A DNA stretch of 64,000 nucleotides from Janthinobacterium sp. FW305-129 (GCF_020858115.1 NZ_JACYMM010000006.1:1-64000); one strand, 5' to 3'. Shown: positions 15,991-26,822, counted from the first letter of the stretch. The notes: generated by a model from the sequence alone, not told the origin. Numbers and translations: made by a program.

Positions 15991-17613
15991 ATGCCGCATA
16001 TCGAAAGCAAACTCAATCCGCGCAGTGAAGATTTCAAGGCCAATGCCGCGGCCATGCAAGCCATCGTCGACGATTTGCGCGACAAGGTAGAAAAGATCGC
16101 GGCCGGCGGCGGCGAGGCGGCGGCCGCCAAGCATCTGGCGCGGGGAAAACTGCTGCCGCGCGACAGAGTCCAGATGCTGCTCGATCCCGGCACGCCCTTC
16201 CTCGAGTTTTCCCAGATGGCGGCCTACGCCATGTACCAGGACGCCAAGGGCGTCGACGCGGCGCCTTCCGCCGGCATCATCACCGGCATCGGCAGGGTCT
16301 CGGGCCAGGAATGCGTCATCGTCTGCAACGACGCCACCGTCAAGGGCGGCACGTATTATCCGATGACGGTCAAAAAGCACTTGCGCGCCCAGGAAATCGC
16401 CGACCAGAACAACCTGCCCTGCATTTATTTGGTCGATTCGGGCGGCGCCAACCTGCCGAACCAGGACGACGTCTTCCCCGACCGCGACCATTTCGGCCGC
16501 ATCTTCTACAACCAGGCGAACCTGTCGGCCAAGGGCATTCCGCAAATCGCCGTCGTGATGGGTTCTTGCACGGCAGGCGGCGCCTACGTGCCGGCCATGA
16601 GCGACGAATCGATCATCGTCAAGGAGCAAGGCACGATTTTCCTCGGCGGCCCGCCGCTGGTAAAAGCGGCCACGGGCGAAGTGGTGACGGCGGAAGACCT
16701 GGGCGGCGGCGACGTGCACACGCGTTTGTCCGGCGTGGTCGACCACCTGGCGCAGAACGATTTGCACGCGCTGTCGCTGGCGCGCACCATCGTCTCGAAT
16801 CTGAACCGTAAAAAACCGCAGCAGATGGCTTTGCGCGATTCCGTCGAGCCGAAATACCCGACGCAGGAACTGTATGGCGTGATCCCCGTCGACACGCGCA
16901 AGCCCTTTGACGTGCGCGAGGTGATCGCGCGCATCGTCGACGGCAGCGATTTCGACGAATTCAAGGCCCGCTACGGCACCACCCTGATCTGCGGTTTCGC
17001 GCACATCTATGGCGTCAAAGTCGGCATCATCGCCAATAACGGCATCTTGTTCTCCGAATCGGCGCTGAAAGGCACGCATTTCATCGAATTGTGCTGCCAG
17101 CGCAAGATCCCGCTCGTTTTCCTGCAAAATATCACGGGCTTCATGGTGGGCCGCAAGTACGAAAACGAAGGCATCGCCCGCAATGGCGCCAAGATGGTGA
17201 CCGCTGTCGCCACGGCCGCCGTGCCGAAATTCACGGTGATCATCGGCGGCAGCTTCGGCGCCGGCAACTACGGCATGTGCGGCCGCGCGTTCTCTCCCCG
17301 TTTCATGTGGATGTGGCCCAATGCGCGCATTTCCGTCATGGGCGGCGACCAGGCGGCTTCCGTGCTGGCGACCGTCAAGCGCGACGGCATCGAAGGCAAG
17401 GGCGGCGAGTGGAGCGCGGACGAGGAAGCGGCGTTCAAGCAGCCGATCAAGGAGCAATACGAACACCAGGGCCACCCGTACTACGCCACCGCGCGCCTGT
17501 GGGACGATGGCGTGATCGACCCGGCCGATACCCGCATGGTGCTGGGCCTGGGCCTGTCGGCCGCCTTGAACGCGGAAATCCCGGACACGAAGTTCGGCGT
17601 ATTCCGCATGTAA
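15991..17613 (+). CDS. liuB: Methylcrotonyl-CoA carboxylase, carboxyltransferase (beta) subunit
   Basis: 540 residues, normal for MCC beta. It has the two crotonase-like carboxyltransferase halves: N-terminal acyl-CoA binding region ([16 protein letters not shown] and [16 protein letters not shown]) and C-terminal carboxybiotin region ([13 protein letters not shown] [24 protein letters not shown]). The [15 protein letters not shown] segment distinguishes MCC from propionyl-CoA carboxylase. It transfers CO2 from biotin to 3-methylcrotonyl-CoA in leucine breakdown. A strong AAGGAA site precedes the ATG. First of the liu/bio run; its partner alpha subunit is at 22927. No liuR or liuA is present in the window. 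Confidence 0.93.
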   Translation: MPHIESKLNPRSEDFKANAAAMQAIVDDLRDKVEKIAAGGGEAAAAKHLARGKLLPRDRVQMLLDPGTPFLEFSQMAAYAMYQDAKGVDAAPSAGIITGIGRVSGQECVIVCNDATVKGGTYYPMTVKKHLRAQEIADQNNLPCIYLVDSGGANLPNQDDVFPDRDHFGRIFYNQANLSAKGIPQIAVVMGSCTAGGAYVPAMSDESIIVKEQGTIFLGGPPLVKAATGEVVTAEDLGGGDVHTRLSGVVDHLAQNDLHALSLARTIVSNLNRKKPQQMALRDSVEPKYPTQELYGVIPVDTRKPFDVREVIARIVDGSDFDEFKARYGTTLICGFAHIYGVKVGIIANNGILFSESALKGTHFIELCCQRKIPLVFLQNITGFMVGRKYENEGIARNGAKMVTAVATAAVPKFTVIIGGSFGAGNYGMCGRAFSPRFMWMWPNARISVMGGDQAASVLATVKRDGIEGKGGEWSADEEAAFKQPIKEQYEHQGHPYYATARLWDDGVIDPADTRMVLGLGLSAALNAEIPDTKFGVFRM

Positions 17614-17626
17614 GGGAGAGAAAAGC

Positions 17627-18415
17627 ATGGAATTTGAAACCTTAAAGCTGGTCATCGAGGGCAATGTCGCCACCGTGACCCTGAACCGCCCCGACGTGCG
17701 CAACGCCTTCAACGAGACGACGATCGCCGAACTGGCGCGCGCCTTCGAAGGCCTGGGACGCAGCGACATGGTGCGCGCCATCGTGCTGGCGGCGAATGGC
17801 GCGGCCTTTTGCGCTGGCGCGGACCTGAACTGGATGAAGAAGATGGCAGGCTACACGCATGCCGAAAACCAGGCCGACGCGCTGCAGCTGGCGCAGATGC
17901 TGCGCACGATTTACCTGTGTCCGAAACCCGTGGTGGCGAAGATCCAGGGCGACTGCTATGCGGGCGGCATGGGCCTCGTCGCCGCATGCGATATCATTCT
18001 GGTTGCGGAAGACGTGCATTTCTGCCTGAGCGAAGTGCGGCTGGGACTGATCCCGGCCACTATTTCACCGTATGTCATCAAGGCCATGGGCGAAAACGCG
18101 GCACGCCGCTATTTCCTGACGGCGGAGCGATTCTCCGCCCGGGAAGCGTTGCGCATCGGCTTTGCCCACGAGGTAGTCGAGGCAAGCGCGCTGGACGCGA
18201 AAACGGCCGAGGTGCTCAAGGCGCTGACGGGCAACAGCCCGCACGCCGTGGCGCAAGCGAAAACGCTGGTGCGCGAAATCGCCGGCCAACCCGTCGACGA
18301 TGCGCTGCTGGCGGACACCGCCGAGCGCATCGCGCAGATCCGCGCCTCGGAACAGGGACGCGAAGGCGTGCAATCCTTCCTCGACAAGCGCAAGCCGGGT
18401 TGGCTCATGGGCTAA
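17627..18415 (+). CDS. liuC: 3-methylglutaconyl-CoA hydratase (enoyl-CoA hydratase family)
   Basis: 262-residue crotonase-fold hydratase. Oxyanion-hole segments are visible: AAFCAGADLNWMKKM (about 64-78) and GDCYAGGMGLVAACDI (about 107-122). The AGADLNWM sequence is typical of LiuC/AUH-type enzymes that hydrate 3-methylglutaconyl-CoA to HMG-CoA, the step after MCC. It starts 13 bp after liuB with a GGGAGAG ribosome site, so clearly operonic. Position between the carboxylase beta subunit and bioA supports the leucine-pathway assignment. Confidence 0.88.
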   Translation: MEFETLKLVIEGNVATVTLNRPDVRNAFNETTIAELARAFEGLGRSDMVRAIVLAANGAAFCAGADLNWMKKMAGYTHAENQADALQLAQMLRTIYLCPKPVVAKIQGDCYAGGMGLVAACDIILVAEDVHFCLSEVRLGLIPATISPYVIKAMGENAARRYFLTAERFSAREALRIGFAHEVVEASALDAKTAEVLKALTGNSPHAVAQAKTLVREIAGQPVDDALLADTAERIAQIRASEQGREGVQSFLDKRKPGWLMG

Positions 18416-18434
18416 GAATATCATTGGAGCAGTT

Positions 18435-19775
18435 TTGAAAGCAGAAAAACAATCGGGCTGGGTCGAACGCAGTCTGCGCAGCGTGTGGCATCCGTGCACA
18501 CAGATGCAGCACCACGCATCGGCCAACGACGCGGTCCCCTTGATCCCCGTCAGCCACGGCCGCGGCGCATGGCTGTATGATCACGAAGGACGACGCTACC
18601 TGGACGCCATCAGCTCCTGGTGGGTGAACCTGTTCGGCCATGCCAATCCGCGCATCAATGCGGAACTGAAGGACCAATTGGACCGGCTGGAACACGCGAT
18701 GCTGGCCGGTTTCACGCATGAACCGGTGATCGAGCTGTCGGAAAAGCTCTCCGCGCTCACCAACGGCGTGCTCGGTCACAGTTTTTACGCGTCCGATGGC
18801 GCGTCGGCCGTGGAAATCGCCCTGAAAATGAGCTTTCACGCGTGGCGCAACAGCGGCAAGGGTGAAAAACAGGAATTCGTCTGCCTGAAAGGCAGCTACC
18901 ACGGCGAAACCATCGGCGCGCTGGCCGTCACCGACGTCGCCCTGTTCAAGGATGCCTACGGCCCCTTGCTGCGTGCATCAACGACGGTGATGTCGCCCGA
19001 CTTCCGCCAGGCGGCCGAGGGCGAGTCCGCCGAGGACGTGGCGCGCCGCGCCGCGGCCGACGTGGAACGGCTGTTCCAGGAAAAGTCCGAAAGAATCGCC
19101 GCCATCATCATCGAGCCGCTGGTGCAGTGCGCCACGGGCATGGCCATGCACGACCCGCTGTACCTGTCGCTGGTGCGCGCCCTGTGCGACCGCTACCAGG
19201 TGCACCTGATCCTCGACGAAATCGCCGTCGGCTGCGGCCGCACTGGGACGTTCTTTGCGTGCGAGCAAGCTGGCATCTGGCCCGATTTCGTCTGCCTGTC
19301 CAAGGGCATCAGCGGCGGCTATTTACCGCTGTCCCTCGTGATGACGCGCGAAGATATTTATCAAGCGTTCTACAGCACCGACGTGCGCCGCGGTTTTTTG
19401 CATTCGCACTCGTACACGGGCAATCCGCTGGCCTGCCGCGCGGCGCTGGCGACCCTGTCGATTTTCGAGGAAGACGACGTGCTGGCGGCCAACCGGGTAC
19501 GCGCCGGGAAAATCACGCGCGCCCTGGCGCCGCTGGCGCAGCATGAAAAAGTCAAGAATTTCCGCCAGCAGGGCATGATCTGGGCGTTTGACGCGGTCGA
19601 TGCGGCGCCCGATTTTTCGCGCCGCTTCTTCAGCACGGCGCTGGAACACGAACTGCTGATGCGCCCCATCGGCTCCACCGTCTACCTGATGCCGCCGTAC
19701 ATCCTCGACGACGCCGAAATCGCGGGCCTGGGCCAGCAGACGCTGGCCGTCTTCAACAAAGTGATCGGAGCCTGA
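18435..19775 (+). CDS. bioA: Adenosylmethionine-8-amino-7-oxononanoate aminotransferase (TTG start)
   Basis: PLP-dependent aminotransferase converting KAPA to DAPA with SAM as amino donor, the third biotin-ring step. Motifs: WHPCTQM near the N-terminus, [39 protein letters not shown] and the PLP lysine in [13 protein letters not shown]. No ATG fits; the only start consistent with length (446 residues) and the upstream gene is a TTG at 18435, preceded by GGAG at five bases. An ATG start upstream would lie inside liuC. One base separates its stop from bioF. Confidence 0.92.
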   Translation: MKAEKQSGWVERSLRSVWHPCTQMQHHASANDAVPLIPVSHGRGAWLYDHEGRRYLDAISSWWVNLFGHANPRINAELKDQLDRLEHAMLAGFTHEPVIELSEKLSALTNGVLGHSFYASDGASAVEIALKMSFHAWRNSGKGEKQEFVCLKGSYHGETIGALAVTDVALFKDAYGPLLRASTTVMSPDFRQAAEGESAEDVARRAAADVERLFQEKSERIAAIIIEPLVQCATGMAMHDPLYLSLVRALCDRYQVHLILDEIAVGCGRTGTFFACEQAGIWPDFVCLSKGISGGYLPLSLVMTREDIYQAFYSTDVRRGFLHSHSYTGNPLACRAALATLSIFEEDDVLAANRVRAGKITRALAPLAQHEKVKNFRQQGMIWAFDAVDAAPDFSRRFFSTALEHELLMRPIGSTVYLMPPYILDDAEIAGLGQQTLAVFNKVIGA

Positions 19776-19776
19776 G

Positions 19777-20973
19777 ATGGAACTGATCGCGCAATTGCAA
19801 CAGCAGCTGCAAGGGCTGGAAGAGCGCAGCCTGATCCGCCGCCGCCGCACCGTCGACACGCCGTGCGCGCCGCGCCTGACGGTCGATGGGCGCGCCATGC
19901 TGGCCTTTTGCAGCAATGACTACCTGGGCCTGGCGTCGCATCCGCGCATCGTCGACGCGCTGAAAGAGGGCGCCGACCTGTATGGCGCCGGCAGCGGCGC
20001 TTCGCACCTGATCAGTGGCCACAGCCGCGCCCACGCACAGCTGGAAGAACGCCTGGCCGCGTTTGTCGGCGCCAACCTGGAACAGGCGCGCGCGCTGTAT
20101 TTCTGCACCGGCTACATGGCCAATCTGGCCGTGCTGACGGCCCTGGCGGCCGGTGATGCCGAAGCCGAGATCTTCTCGGAAGCGCTGAACCACGCCTCGC
20201 TGATCGACGGCACGCGTTTGTCCCGCGTCAAGACGCGCGTGTATCCGCACGCGGACCTCGATGCGCTGGCGCTCCTGCTGGCGGCCAGCACGGCCAAAAC
20301 CAAGATCGTCGTCACCGACAGCGTCTTCAGCATGGATGGCGACCTGGCGCCGCTGCCCGCGCTGCTGGCCCTGTGCGAACAACATGGCGCCTGGCTGGTG
20401 GTCGACGACGCGCACGGCTTCGGCGCGCTGGGAGCCAATGGCCGCGGCGCGCTGGAACACTTCGGCCTGCATTCGCCCTACCTCGTGTACGTCGGCACCC
20501 TGGGCAAATCGGCCGGCGTGGGCGGCGCCTTCGTTTGCGCGCATGAAGCCGTGATCGAGACGCTGATCCAGAAGGCGCGCCCCTACATCTTCACGACGGC
20601 AGCCGCGCCCGCGCTCGCGCATGCGCTGCTGGCCAGCCTGGACATCATCGCCGGTGAAGAAGGAAAACAACGCCGGATGCACCTGGCGGCGCTGGTGGCG
20701 CAATGGAACGAGGGCTTGCAGTTGCAACGCTGGCAAGCCTTGCCATCGCTCTCCGCCATCCAGCCCGTCATCATCGGCGAGAACGCGGACATGCTCGATA
20801 TCGCCGCGAATCTGTACCAGCAAGGAATGTGGGTCGGCGCCATCCGCCCGCCCACCGTGCCAGCGGGCACGGCGCGCCTGCGCGTAACCCTGTCGGCCGG
20901 CCATACGGCGCAGGAAGTGGCGCAATTGATCAATGCAGTCAACACCCTGGAAAGGACTCGCCATGAGCCTTGA
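19777..20973 (+). CDS. bioF: 8-amino-7-oxononanoate synthase
   Basis: 398-residue alpha-oxoamine synthase that condenses pimeloyl-ACP (or -CoA) with alanine to give KAPA. It shows [15 protein letters not shown] at the N-terminus, [19 protein letters not shown], the [10 protein letters not shown] segment that binds PLP, and the lysine in [15 protein letters not shown]. The ATG is one base after the bioA stop, and the 3' end overlaps bioD by 11 bp, indicating tight translational coupling. Confidence 0.94.
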   Translation: MELIAQLQQQLQGLEERSLIRRRRTVDTPCAPRLTVDGRAMLAFCSNDYLGLASHPRIVDALKEGADLYGAGSGASHLISGHSRAHAQLEERLAAFVGANLEQARALYFCTGYMANLAVLTALAAGDAEAEIFSEALNHASLIDGTRLSRVKTRVYPHADLDALALLLAASTAKTKIVVTDSVFSMDGDLAPLPALLALCEQHGAWLVVDDAHGFGALGANGRGALEHFGLHSPYLVYVGTLGKSAGVGGAFVCAHEAVIETLIQKARPYIFTTAAAPALAHALLASLDIIAGEEGKQRRMHLAALVAQWNEGLQLQRWQALPSLSAIQPVIIGENADMLDIAANLYQQGMWVGAIRPPTVPAGTARLRVTLSAGHTAQEVAQLINAVNTLERTRHEP

Positions 20974-21754
20974 TGATCCCATCGTGGCGGAAGTGCTGGC
21001 GGACCTGGCGCCGGCCGTGCAGCCCGCACCGGCAGCCACCGCCCTGCCATCGCGCTTTGCCTGTTTCGTCACCGGCACGGATACGGAAATCGGCAAGACA
21101 TTGACGTCGTCGGCCCTGCTGCACGCGCTGGTGGCGCGCGGCGTGCGCGCCTGCGGCATGAAGCCCGTGGCCGCCGGCGCCGAGATGCGCGACGGCGAAC
21201 TGCATAATGAAGACGCCGACAGCCTGATCGCCGCCGGCAACGTCAGCATGCTGCGCAGCCTGACGACGCCCTACATGCTCAAGGAACCGGCCGCGCCGCA
21301 CATCGCCGCCGCGCTCGAAGGCGTGAGCATCGAATCGGTGCCGATACTGGCCGCCTACCTGGAAATCGCCGCCGCCTCGGACGCCGTGGTGGTCGAAGGC
21401 GTGGGCGGCTTCCGCGTGCCGCTGTCGCCCGGCTTTGATTCGGCCGACCTGGCGCAGCAGCTCGATCTGCCCGTGATCCTCGTGGTCGGCATGCGTCTGG
21501 GCTGCATCAGCCAGGCCTTGCTGACGGTGGAAGCCATCGAAGCGCGCGGCCTGACGGTGATCGGCTGGGTCGCCAACACCCTGGAAGTGGAAATGCGCTT
21601 CCTCGACGAAAATATCGATGCGCTAATCGAGCGCATCCCGGCGCCGCTGCTGGGCAGGGTGCCGCGCCTGGCGCAGCCCAGTGCGGAAGCGGCGGCCGCG
21701 TATCTCGATTTCACCGGCTTGCCGAACTGGCCGGCGCAGCATCCCAACACTTAA
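20963..21754 (+). CDS. bioD: Dethiobiotin synthetase
   Basis: 263-residue ATP-dependent carboxylase closing the ureido ring of dethiobiotin. P-loop GTDTEIGKT lies at about residues 33-41, with the MKPVAAGAE and [23 protein letters not shown] segments of the family. The ATG at 20963 overlaps the end of bioF by 11 bp. An N-terminal extension of about 25 residues before the P-loop strand is longer than in E. coli BioD. An earlier in-frame ATG at 20933 lies deeper in bioF and is less likely. Confidence 0.92.
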   Translation: MSLDDPIVAEVLADLAPAVQPAPAATALPSRFACFVTGTDTEIGKTLTSSALLHALVARGVRACGMKPVAAGAEMRDGELHNEDADSLIAAGNVSMLRSLTTPYMLKEPAAPHIAAALEGVSIESVPILAAYLEIAAASDAVVVEGVGGFRVPLSPGFDSADLAQQLDLPVILVVGMRLGCISQALLTVEAIEARGLTVIGWVANTLEVEMRFLDENIDALIERIPAPLLGRVPRLAQPSAEAAAAYLDFTGLPNWPAQHPNT

Positions 21755-21785
21755 ACGCATTCAAAAATAGAAACGAAGGAATCAC

Positions 21786-22832
21786 ATGTCTCACGTCCAA
21801 GAAGCAGCAAAAACCGTCGAACTGCACCGCCCAGCGGCGCGCATCACCGTGCCGGAAGCGGCCACCTGGCCCGTCGCCGACGTGCTGGCCCTGTTCGACC
21901 TGCCATTCAATGAGCTGATGTTCAAGGCCCAGCAAACCCACCGCGTCAACTTCCCCGACGGCGACGTGGAACTGGCGACCCTGTTGTCGATCAAGACGGG
22001 CGGCTGCGAGGAAGACTGCGGCTACTGCCCGCAGGCGGCCCGCTACGACACGGGCGTGGAAGCGAAGAAAATCCTCGACATCGACACGGTGCTCGACGCG
22101 GCCCGCCAGGCGAAAGCCAACGGCGCCACGCGCTTCTGCATGGGCGCCGCCTGGCGCAGCCCGAAAGAGCGCGACATGGAAAAAGTCGAAGAGATGGTGA
22201 CCAAGGTCAAGGCGCTGGGCCTGGAAACATGCGCTACTTTGGGCATGCTGGAAGAGGGACAAGCGGACCGCCTGAAAAACGCGGGCCTGGATTTCTACAA
22301 CCATAACCTCGATACGGCGCCCGAGTTCTACGACAACGTCATCTCCACGCGCGAATACCAGGACCGCCTCGATACCTTGGGCCGCGTGCGCGAAGCGGGC
22401 TTGAAAGTGTGCTGCGGCGGCATCGTCGGCATGGGCGAGACGCGTCTGCAGCGCGCGGGCCTGATCGCCCAGCTGGCGAACCTGAATCCGTATCCGGAAT
22501 CGGTGCCCGTCAACCACCTGGTGCAGGTGGAAGGCACGCCTTTGTTCGGCCTGGAAGCGCTGGACCCGTTCGAATTCGTGCGCACGATCGCCGTGGCCCG
22601 CATCACCATGCCGAAGGCGCGCGTGCGTTTGTCGGCCGGCCGCCGCCAGATGGGCGAAGCCGTGCAAGCCATGTGCTTCCTGGCCGGCGCCAATTCCATC
22701 TTCTACGGCGACAAGCTGCTCACCACCGACAACCCGGAAGCGGAAGACGACCGCGTCTTGCTGGGAAAACTGGGCTTGCAGACACGCGGCGCCATGCTGG
22801 ACTCGGTACAGAAAGAGAAGTGCGGCTGCTGA
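21786..22832 (+). CDS. bioB: Biotin synthase
   Basis: 348-residue radical SAM enzyme that inserts sulfur into dethiobiotin. The CxxxCxxC motif for the 4Fe-4S cluster is Cys74/Cys78/Cys81 ([12 protein letters not shown]). The sulfur-donor 2Fe-2S ligands appear in GAAWRSP-linked ETCATLGML and [10 protein letters not shown], and the conserved [12 protein letters not shown] is present. A good AAGGA ribosome site lies before the ATG. It ends in a Cys-rich tail (CGC). It completes the bioAFDB set; bioC and bioH are not in the window. Confidence 0.95.
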   Translation: MSHVQEAAKTVELHRPAARITVPEAATWPVADVLALFDLPFNELMFKAQQTHRVNFPDGDVELATLLSIKTGGCEEDCGYCPQAARYDTGVEAKKILDIDTVLDAARQAKANGATRFCMGAAWRSPKERDMEKVEEMVTKVKALGLETCATLGMLEEGQADRLKNAGLDFYNHNLDTAPEFYDNVISTREYQDRLDTLGRVREAGLKVCCGGIVGMGETRLQRAGLIAQLANLNPYPESVPVNHLVQVEGTPLFGLEALDPFEFVRTIAVARITMPKARVRLSAGRRQMGEAVQAMCFLAGANSIFYGDKLLTTDNPEAEDDRVLLGKLGLQTRGAMLDSVQKEKCGC

Positions 22833-22926
22833 TCCAGCCCATGGAATGCGCCCCGCCCGGGCGCATCCCCTCCCAGCGACACCTCAGATAAAAAACTTCC
22901 AGCCACGAGCTGCAAAGAGAGAGACC

Positions 22927-24954
22927 ATGTTCACTAAAATCCTGATCGCCAACCGCGGCGAAATCGCTTGCCGTGTCGCCGCTACCGCGCGCCGCATGGG
23001 CATCCAGACCGTCGCCGTGTATTCGGAAGCGGACGCCAACGCCAAGCACGTCGCCGTCTGCGACGAAGCGGTGCTGATCGGCCCCGCGCCGGCCAAGGAA
23101 AGCTATCTGTGCGGCGACAAGATCATCGCCGTGGCGCTGGCCACTGGTGCGCAGGCGATCCACCCCGGCTACGGCTTTTTGTCCGAAAACGCCGACTTCG
23201 CCGACGCCTGCCACGCGGCGGGACTGGTCTTCATCGGCCCGCCGGCATCCGCCATGCGCGCCATGGGCTCGAAATCGGCGGCCAAGTCGCTGATGGAAAA
23301 AGCCAACGTGCCGCTGGTGCCCGGCTACCACGGCGAGAATCAGGATGCGGACTTCCTGCACGGCCAGGCCGACAAGATCGGCTACCCCGTGCTGCTGAAG
23401 GCGTCCGCCGGCGGCGGCGGCAAGGGCATGCGCGTCATCGAGAACAGCGCCGACTTCAAGGCCGCGCTGGCCTCGTGCAAGCGCGAAGCGATCAGCTCTT
23501 TCGGCGACGACAAGGTGCTGGCCGAAAAATACCTGTCGCGCCCGCGCCATATCGAAATCCAGGTGTTTGCCGACACGCTCGGTAACTGCATCTACCTGTT
23601 CGAGCGCGACTGCTCGGTGCAGCGCCGTCACCAGAAGGTGCTGGAAGAGGCGCCGGCGCCGGGCATGCCGGCGGATCGCCGCGCGGCCATGGGCGAGGCG
23701 GCCGTCGCCGCCGCCAAGGCCGTCGGCTACGTCGGGGCGGGCACGGTGGAATTCATCGCCAACCAGGATGGCTCGTTCTACTTCATGGAGATGAACACGC
23801 GCCTGCAGGTGGAACACCCGGTGACGGAAATGATCACCGGTACCGACCTGGTGGAATGGCAGTTGCGCGTCGCCTTTGGCGAGCCGCTGCCGAAAAAACA
23901 GAGCGAATTGACCATCCACGGCCACGCCATCGAAGCGCGCATCTATGCGGAAAACCCTGAAAAAGGCTTTTTGCCGTCGATCGGCACCCTGCGCCACATG
24001 CAGTCGCCGGCGGCCGTGACGTTCGAGCTGGGCGGCACGCTGGTTCCCGCCGCCGTGCGCATCGATTCGGGCGTGCGCGAAGGCGACGCCATCTCGCCGT
24101 TCTACGACCCGATGATCGCCAAGCTGATCGTCTGGGGCGCGGACCGCCGCGAAGCGCTGGCGCGCATGGCGCAGGCGCTGGCCGACTACCAGATCGTCGG
24201 CCTGGCCAGCAATATCGCCTTTTTGAAGCGCCTGGTCGAAGGCCAGGCGTTTGCCGGCGCGGATCTCGATACGGGTTTGATCGAGCGCAATCAAGACACG
24301 CTGTTCCCCGCCCTGCAGGCGGCGCCCGACACGGCCCTGGCGCTGGCGGCAGTCAGCCTGCTGACGGAAGAAAAAACCGCGTCCGAAGCGCAGTCGAGCA
24401 ATCCCGCCGACCCGTGGGGCAATGCCCTGGGCTGGCGCTTGAACAGCACCCTGGGACGCAGCCTGGCGTTTGCCGACGAATTCGCGCTGGCGGGCGACAG
24501 CAAGGCCTATACAGCACGCATCGCCTACAAGACGGATGGCTGGCTGTTCAACGGCCAGCCCCTGAGCTTGACGGCGCGCAAAGGCAATGAGCTGCACATC
24601 AAGCTCGGTGAACGTGCCGTGCACGGCACGGTGCTGCGCGACGGCGAGCAGTTCCACGTATTCACCGGCGGCTTGCACTACACGCTGCACTACAGCGACC
24701 CGATGGCGCATGCGGGCGAAGTGGAAGCGGAGGGCGGCCGCCTGACGGCGCCGATGCCGGGCAAGGTCGTCGCCGTGCTGGTGAACAAGGGGCAGGACGT
24801 CAAGAAGGGCGAACCGCTGGTCATCATGGAAGCGATGAAGATGGAGCACACGATCGCCGCGCCGCACGACGGCCTGGTGGAAGACGTGCTGTACGCCGTC
24901 GGCGACCAGGTGGCCGATGGCGCGCCGCTGCTGGCTTTCAAGGCTGCCGCATAG
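22927..24954 (+). CDS. liuD: Methylcrotonyl-CoA carboxylase, biotin carboxylase/carrier (alpha) subunit
   Basis: 675 residues. N-terminal biotin carboxylase (about 1-450; ILIANRGEIACRV, ATP-grasp lysine loop KASAGGGGKGMRV, MNTRLQVEHPVTEM), a middle BT domain, and a C-terminal biotinyl domain with the target lysine in VIMEAMKMEH. It carboxylates its own biotin with bicarbonate and ATP and works with LiuB. The ATG at 22927 follows AGAGAGAG; the open frame from 22846 lies largely in untranslated spacer. It sits directly after bioB, whose pathway makes its cofactor. Confidence 0.94.
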   Translation: MFTKILIANRGEIACRVAATARRMGIQTVAVYSEADANAKHVAVCDEAVLIGPAPAKESYLCGDKIIAVALATGAQAIHPGYGFLSENADFADACHAAGLVFIGPPASAMRAMGSKSAAKSLMEKANVPLVPGYHGENQDADFLHGQADKIGYPVLLKASAGGGGKGMRVIENSADFKAALASCKREAISSFGDDKVLAEKYLSRPRHIEIQVFADTLGNCIYLFERDCSVQRRHQKVLEEAPAPGMPADRRAAMGEAAVAAAKAVGYVGAGTVEFIANQDGSFYFMEMNTRLQVEHPVTEMITGTDLVEWQLRVAFGEPLPKKQSELTIHGHAIEARIYAENPEKGFLPSIGTLRHMQSPAAVTFELGGTLVPAAVRIDSGVREGDAISPFYDPMIAKLIVWGADRREALARMAQALADYQIVGLASNIAFLKRLVEGQAFAGADLDTGLIERNQDTLFPALQAAPDTALALAAVSLLTEEKTASEAQSSNPADPWGNALGWRLNSTLGRSLAFADEFALAGDSKAYTARIAYKTDGWLFNGQPLSLTARKGNELHIKLGERAVHGTVLRDGEQFHVFTGGLHYTLHYSDPMAHAGEVEAEGGRLTAPMPGKVVAVLVNKGQDVKKGEPLVIMEAMKMEHTIAAPHDGLVEDVLYAVGDQVADGAPLLAFKAAA

Positions 24955-24965
24955 AGGCAGCCACG

Positions 24966-25898
24966 ATGCGCATCCTTTTACAACGCTCGGACGGCAAGGA
25001 AGCGGCGTGGATCGCCGATTTTAAAGCCTTGCTGCCCGAAGCTGAAATCCACTTCTGGCGCGAAGGCGACACATTCGCGCCATGCGATTATGCCGTCGTG
25101 TGGCAGCCGCCCGCCGCCATGCTGCCGGCATTGAGCGAAGTCAAAGCCATCTTCAACACGGGCGCCGGCGTCGACGCGCTGTTGAAGTTCGGCGACGCGC
25201 TGCCGGCCCACGTGCCGCTGGTGCGCCTGGACGACGCGGGCATGGGCGTGCAGATGGCCGAATATGTGAGCCACGCCGTGCTGCGCCACTTCCGCCGCTT
25301 CGACGACTACGAGGCGCAGGGCCGCGCCGGCATCTGGCAGCCGCTACCCGCCTTCGACAAGGCCGATTTTCCCGTCGGCGTGCTGGGCATGGGCGTGCTG
25401 GGCACGCGCGTGCTGCAAGCGCTGGCACAGTTCGAATTTCCCCTGCGGGGCTGGAGCCGCAGCCAGAAGCACATCGATGGCGTGCAGTGTTTTGCGGGCG
25501 AAGAGGGGCTCGATGCCTTTTTGCGCGGCACGCGCGTGCTGGTGTGCATGCTGCCGCTCACGCCGGACACGCACAACCTGCTCGACCGCGCACGCCTGTC
25601 GATGCTGCTGCCGGGCGCCTACGTCATCAACGTGGCGCGCGGCGCGCATCTGGCCGAACCGGACTTATTGACGTTGATCCGCTCCGGGCATATCGCTGGC
25701 GCGACCCTGGACGTGTTCCGCAACGAGCCGCTGCCGCAGCAGCACCCGTTCTGGCAAGAACCGCGCATCACCATCACGCCGCATATTTCGGCCGCCACCC
25801 TGCGCCGCGAAAGCGTGGCGCAGATCGCCGCCAAGATGCGCCGCCTGCACGCCGGAGAGCTTGTGGCCGGCATCGTCAACCGTTTGCAAGGATATTGA
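24966..25898 (+). CDS. ghrA: Glyoxylate/hydroxypyruvate reductase A-type dehydrogenase
   Basis: 310-residue D-2-hydroxyacid dehydrogenase. The NAD(P) motif GVLGMGVLGTRVLQAL starts at about residue 140; catalytic Arg (NVARGAHLAEPD), Glu (RNEPLPQQHPFW) and His (ITPHISAAT) segments are in order. The N-terminal half lacks the common D-LDH features and matches GhrA. It lies 11 bp after liuD and one base before the HMG-CoA lyase gene, so it is embedded in the leucine operon. A role in that pathway is not known; it may use a branched 2-oxo acid. Confidence 0.83.
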   Translation: MRILLQRSDGKEAAWIADFKALLPEAEIHFWREGDTFAPCDYAVVWQPPAAMLPALSEVKAIFNTGAGVDALLKFGDALPAHVPLVRLDDAGMGVQMAEYVSHAVLRHFRRFDDYEAQGRAGIWQPLPAFDKADFPVGVLGMGVLGTRVLQALAQFEFPLRGWSRSQKHIDGVQCFAGEEGLDAFLRGTRVLVCMLPLTPDTHNLLDRARLSMLLPGAYVINVARGAHLAEPDLLTLIRSGHIAGATLDVFRNEPLPQQHPFWQEPRITITPHISAATLRRESVAQIAAKMRRLHAGELVAGIVNRLQGY

Positions 25899-25899
25899 G

Positions 25900-26820
25900 A
25901 TGAACCCTATTACCAGTTTGCCCAGGCAAGTCAAGATCGTCGAAGTGGGCCCGCGCGACGGCCTGCAAAACGAGAAGGAAACCATCAGCGCCGCCGTCAA
26001 GATCGAGCTGGTCGACCGTCTGACCCTGGCCGGCTTCGCCAATATCGAGGCGGCGTCGTTCGTCTCGCCAAAATGGGTGCCGCAGATGGCCACCAGCGCG
26101 GAAGTGATGGACAAGATCGCGCGCCGCCCCGGCACCATTTATTCGGCGCTGACGCCGAACATGCAGGGTTTCGAGGCCGCGCTGGCGGCGAAGGCCGATG
26201 AAGTGGTGATCTTCGGCTCGGCGTCCGAGGCATTCTCGCAAAAGAACATCAATTGCTCGATCGCCGAATCGATCGCCCGCTTCGAAGGCGTGGCGAAGGC
26301 GGCCAAGGAACACGGCCTGCGCCTGCGCGGCAGCATCAGCTGCGCCTTCGGCTGCCCCTACCAGGGCGAAGTGCCGCTGGACGCCGTGGCCGACGTGGTG
26401 GGCCGCATGCGCGACCTCGGTTGCGACGAAATCGACATCGCCGACACCATCGGCGTGGCCACGCCGAGAAAGACGCAGGCGGTGATGCAGCGCGCCATCG
26501 CCGCCTTTCACGTGGGCGGCCTGTCCGGCCACTTCCACGACACCTACGGCCAGGCGCTGGCGAACATCTACGCCAGCCTGGAAACAGGGATTGCGATTTA
26601 TCATTCGTCCGTCTCCGGCCTGGGCGGCTGCCCGTACGCCAAGGGCGCCACGGGCAATGTGGCCACCGAGGACGTGCTGTACATGATGCAGGGACTGGGG
26701 ATTAGTACCGGCATCGACCTGGACCTGGTGGTCGACGCGGGGCAGTTCATTGCGCAGCAGCTGGGGCGCAAGGGTTCCAGCCGCGCCGGCAATGCGATTG
26801 CGGCGAAACGCCTGGGATAA
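25900..26820 (+). CDS. liuE: Hydroxymethylglutaryl-CoA lyase
   Basis: 306-residue TIM-barrel lyase splitting HMG-CoA into acetyl-CoA and acetoacetate, the last step of leucine breakdown. Signature: KIVEVGPRDGLQNE at the N-terminus (catalytic Asp/Arg), metal-binding HFHDTYGQALAN, and the catalytic-cysteine loop SVSGLGGCPYAKGATGN. The ATG at 25900 is one base after the ghrA stop. Also called mvaB. It is the last gene of the operon, followed three bases later by an intrinsic terminator. Confidence 0.95.
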   Translation: MNPITSLPRQVKIVEVGPRDGLQNEKETISAAVKIELVDRLTLAGFANIEAASFVSPKWVPQMATSAEVMDKIARRPGTIYSALTPNMQGFEAALAAKADEVVIFGSASEAFSQKNINCSIAESIARFEGVAKAAKEHGLRLRGSISCAFGCPYQGEVPLDAVADVVGRMRDLGCDEIDIADTIGVATPRKTQAVMQRAIAAFHVGGLSGHFHDTYGQALANIYASLETGIAIYHSSVSGLGGCPYAKGATGNVATEDVLYMMQGLGISTGIDLDLVVDAGQFIAQQLGRKGSSRAGNAIAAKRLG

Positions 26821-26822
26821 AT

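Noticed and set aside
15973..17781. Frame of 602 codons opposite liuB
   Set aside because: Antisense shadow; liuB has full-length family motifs on the plus strand.
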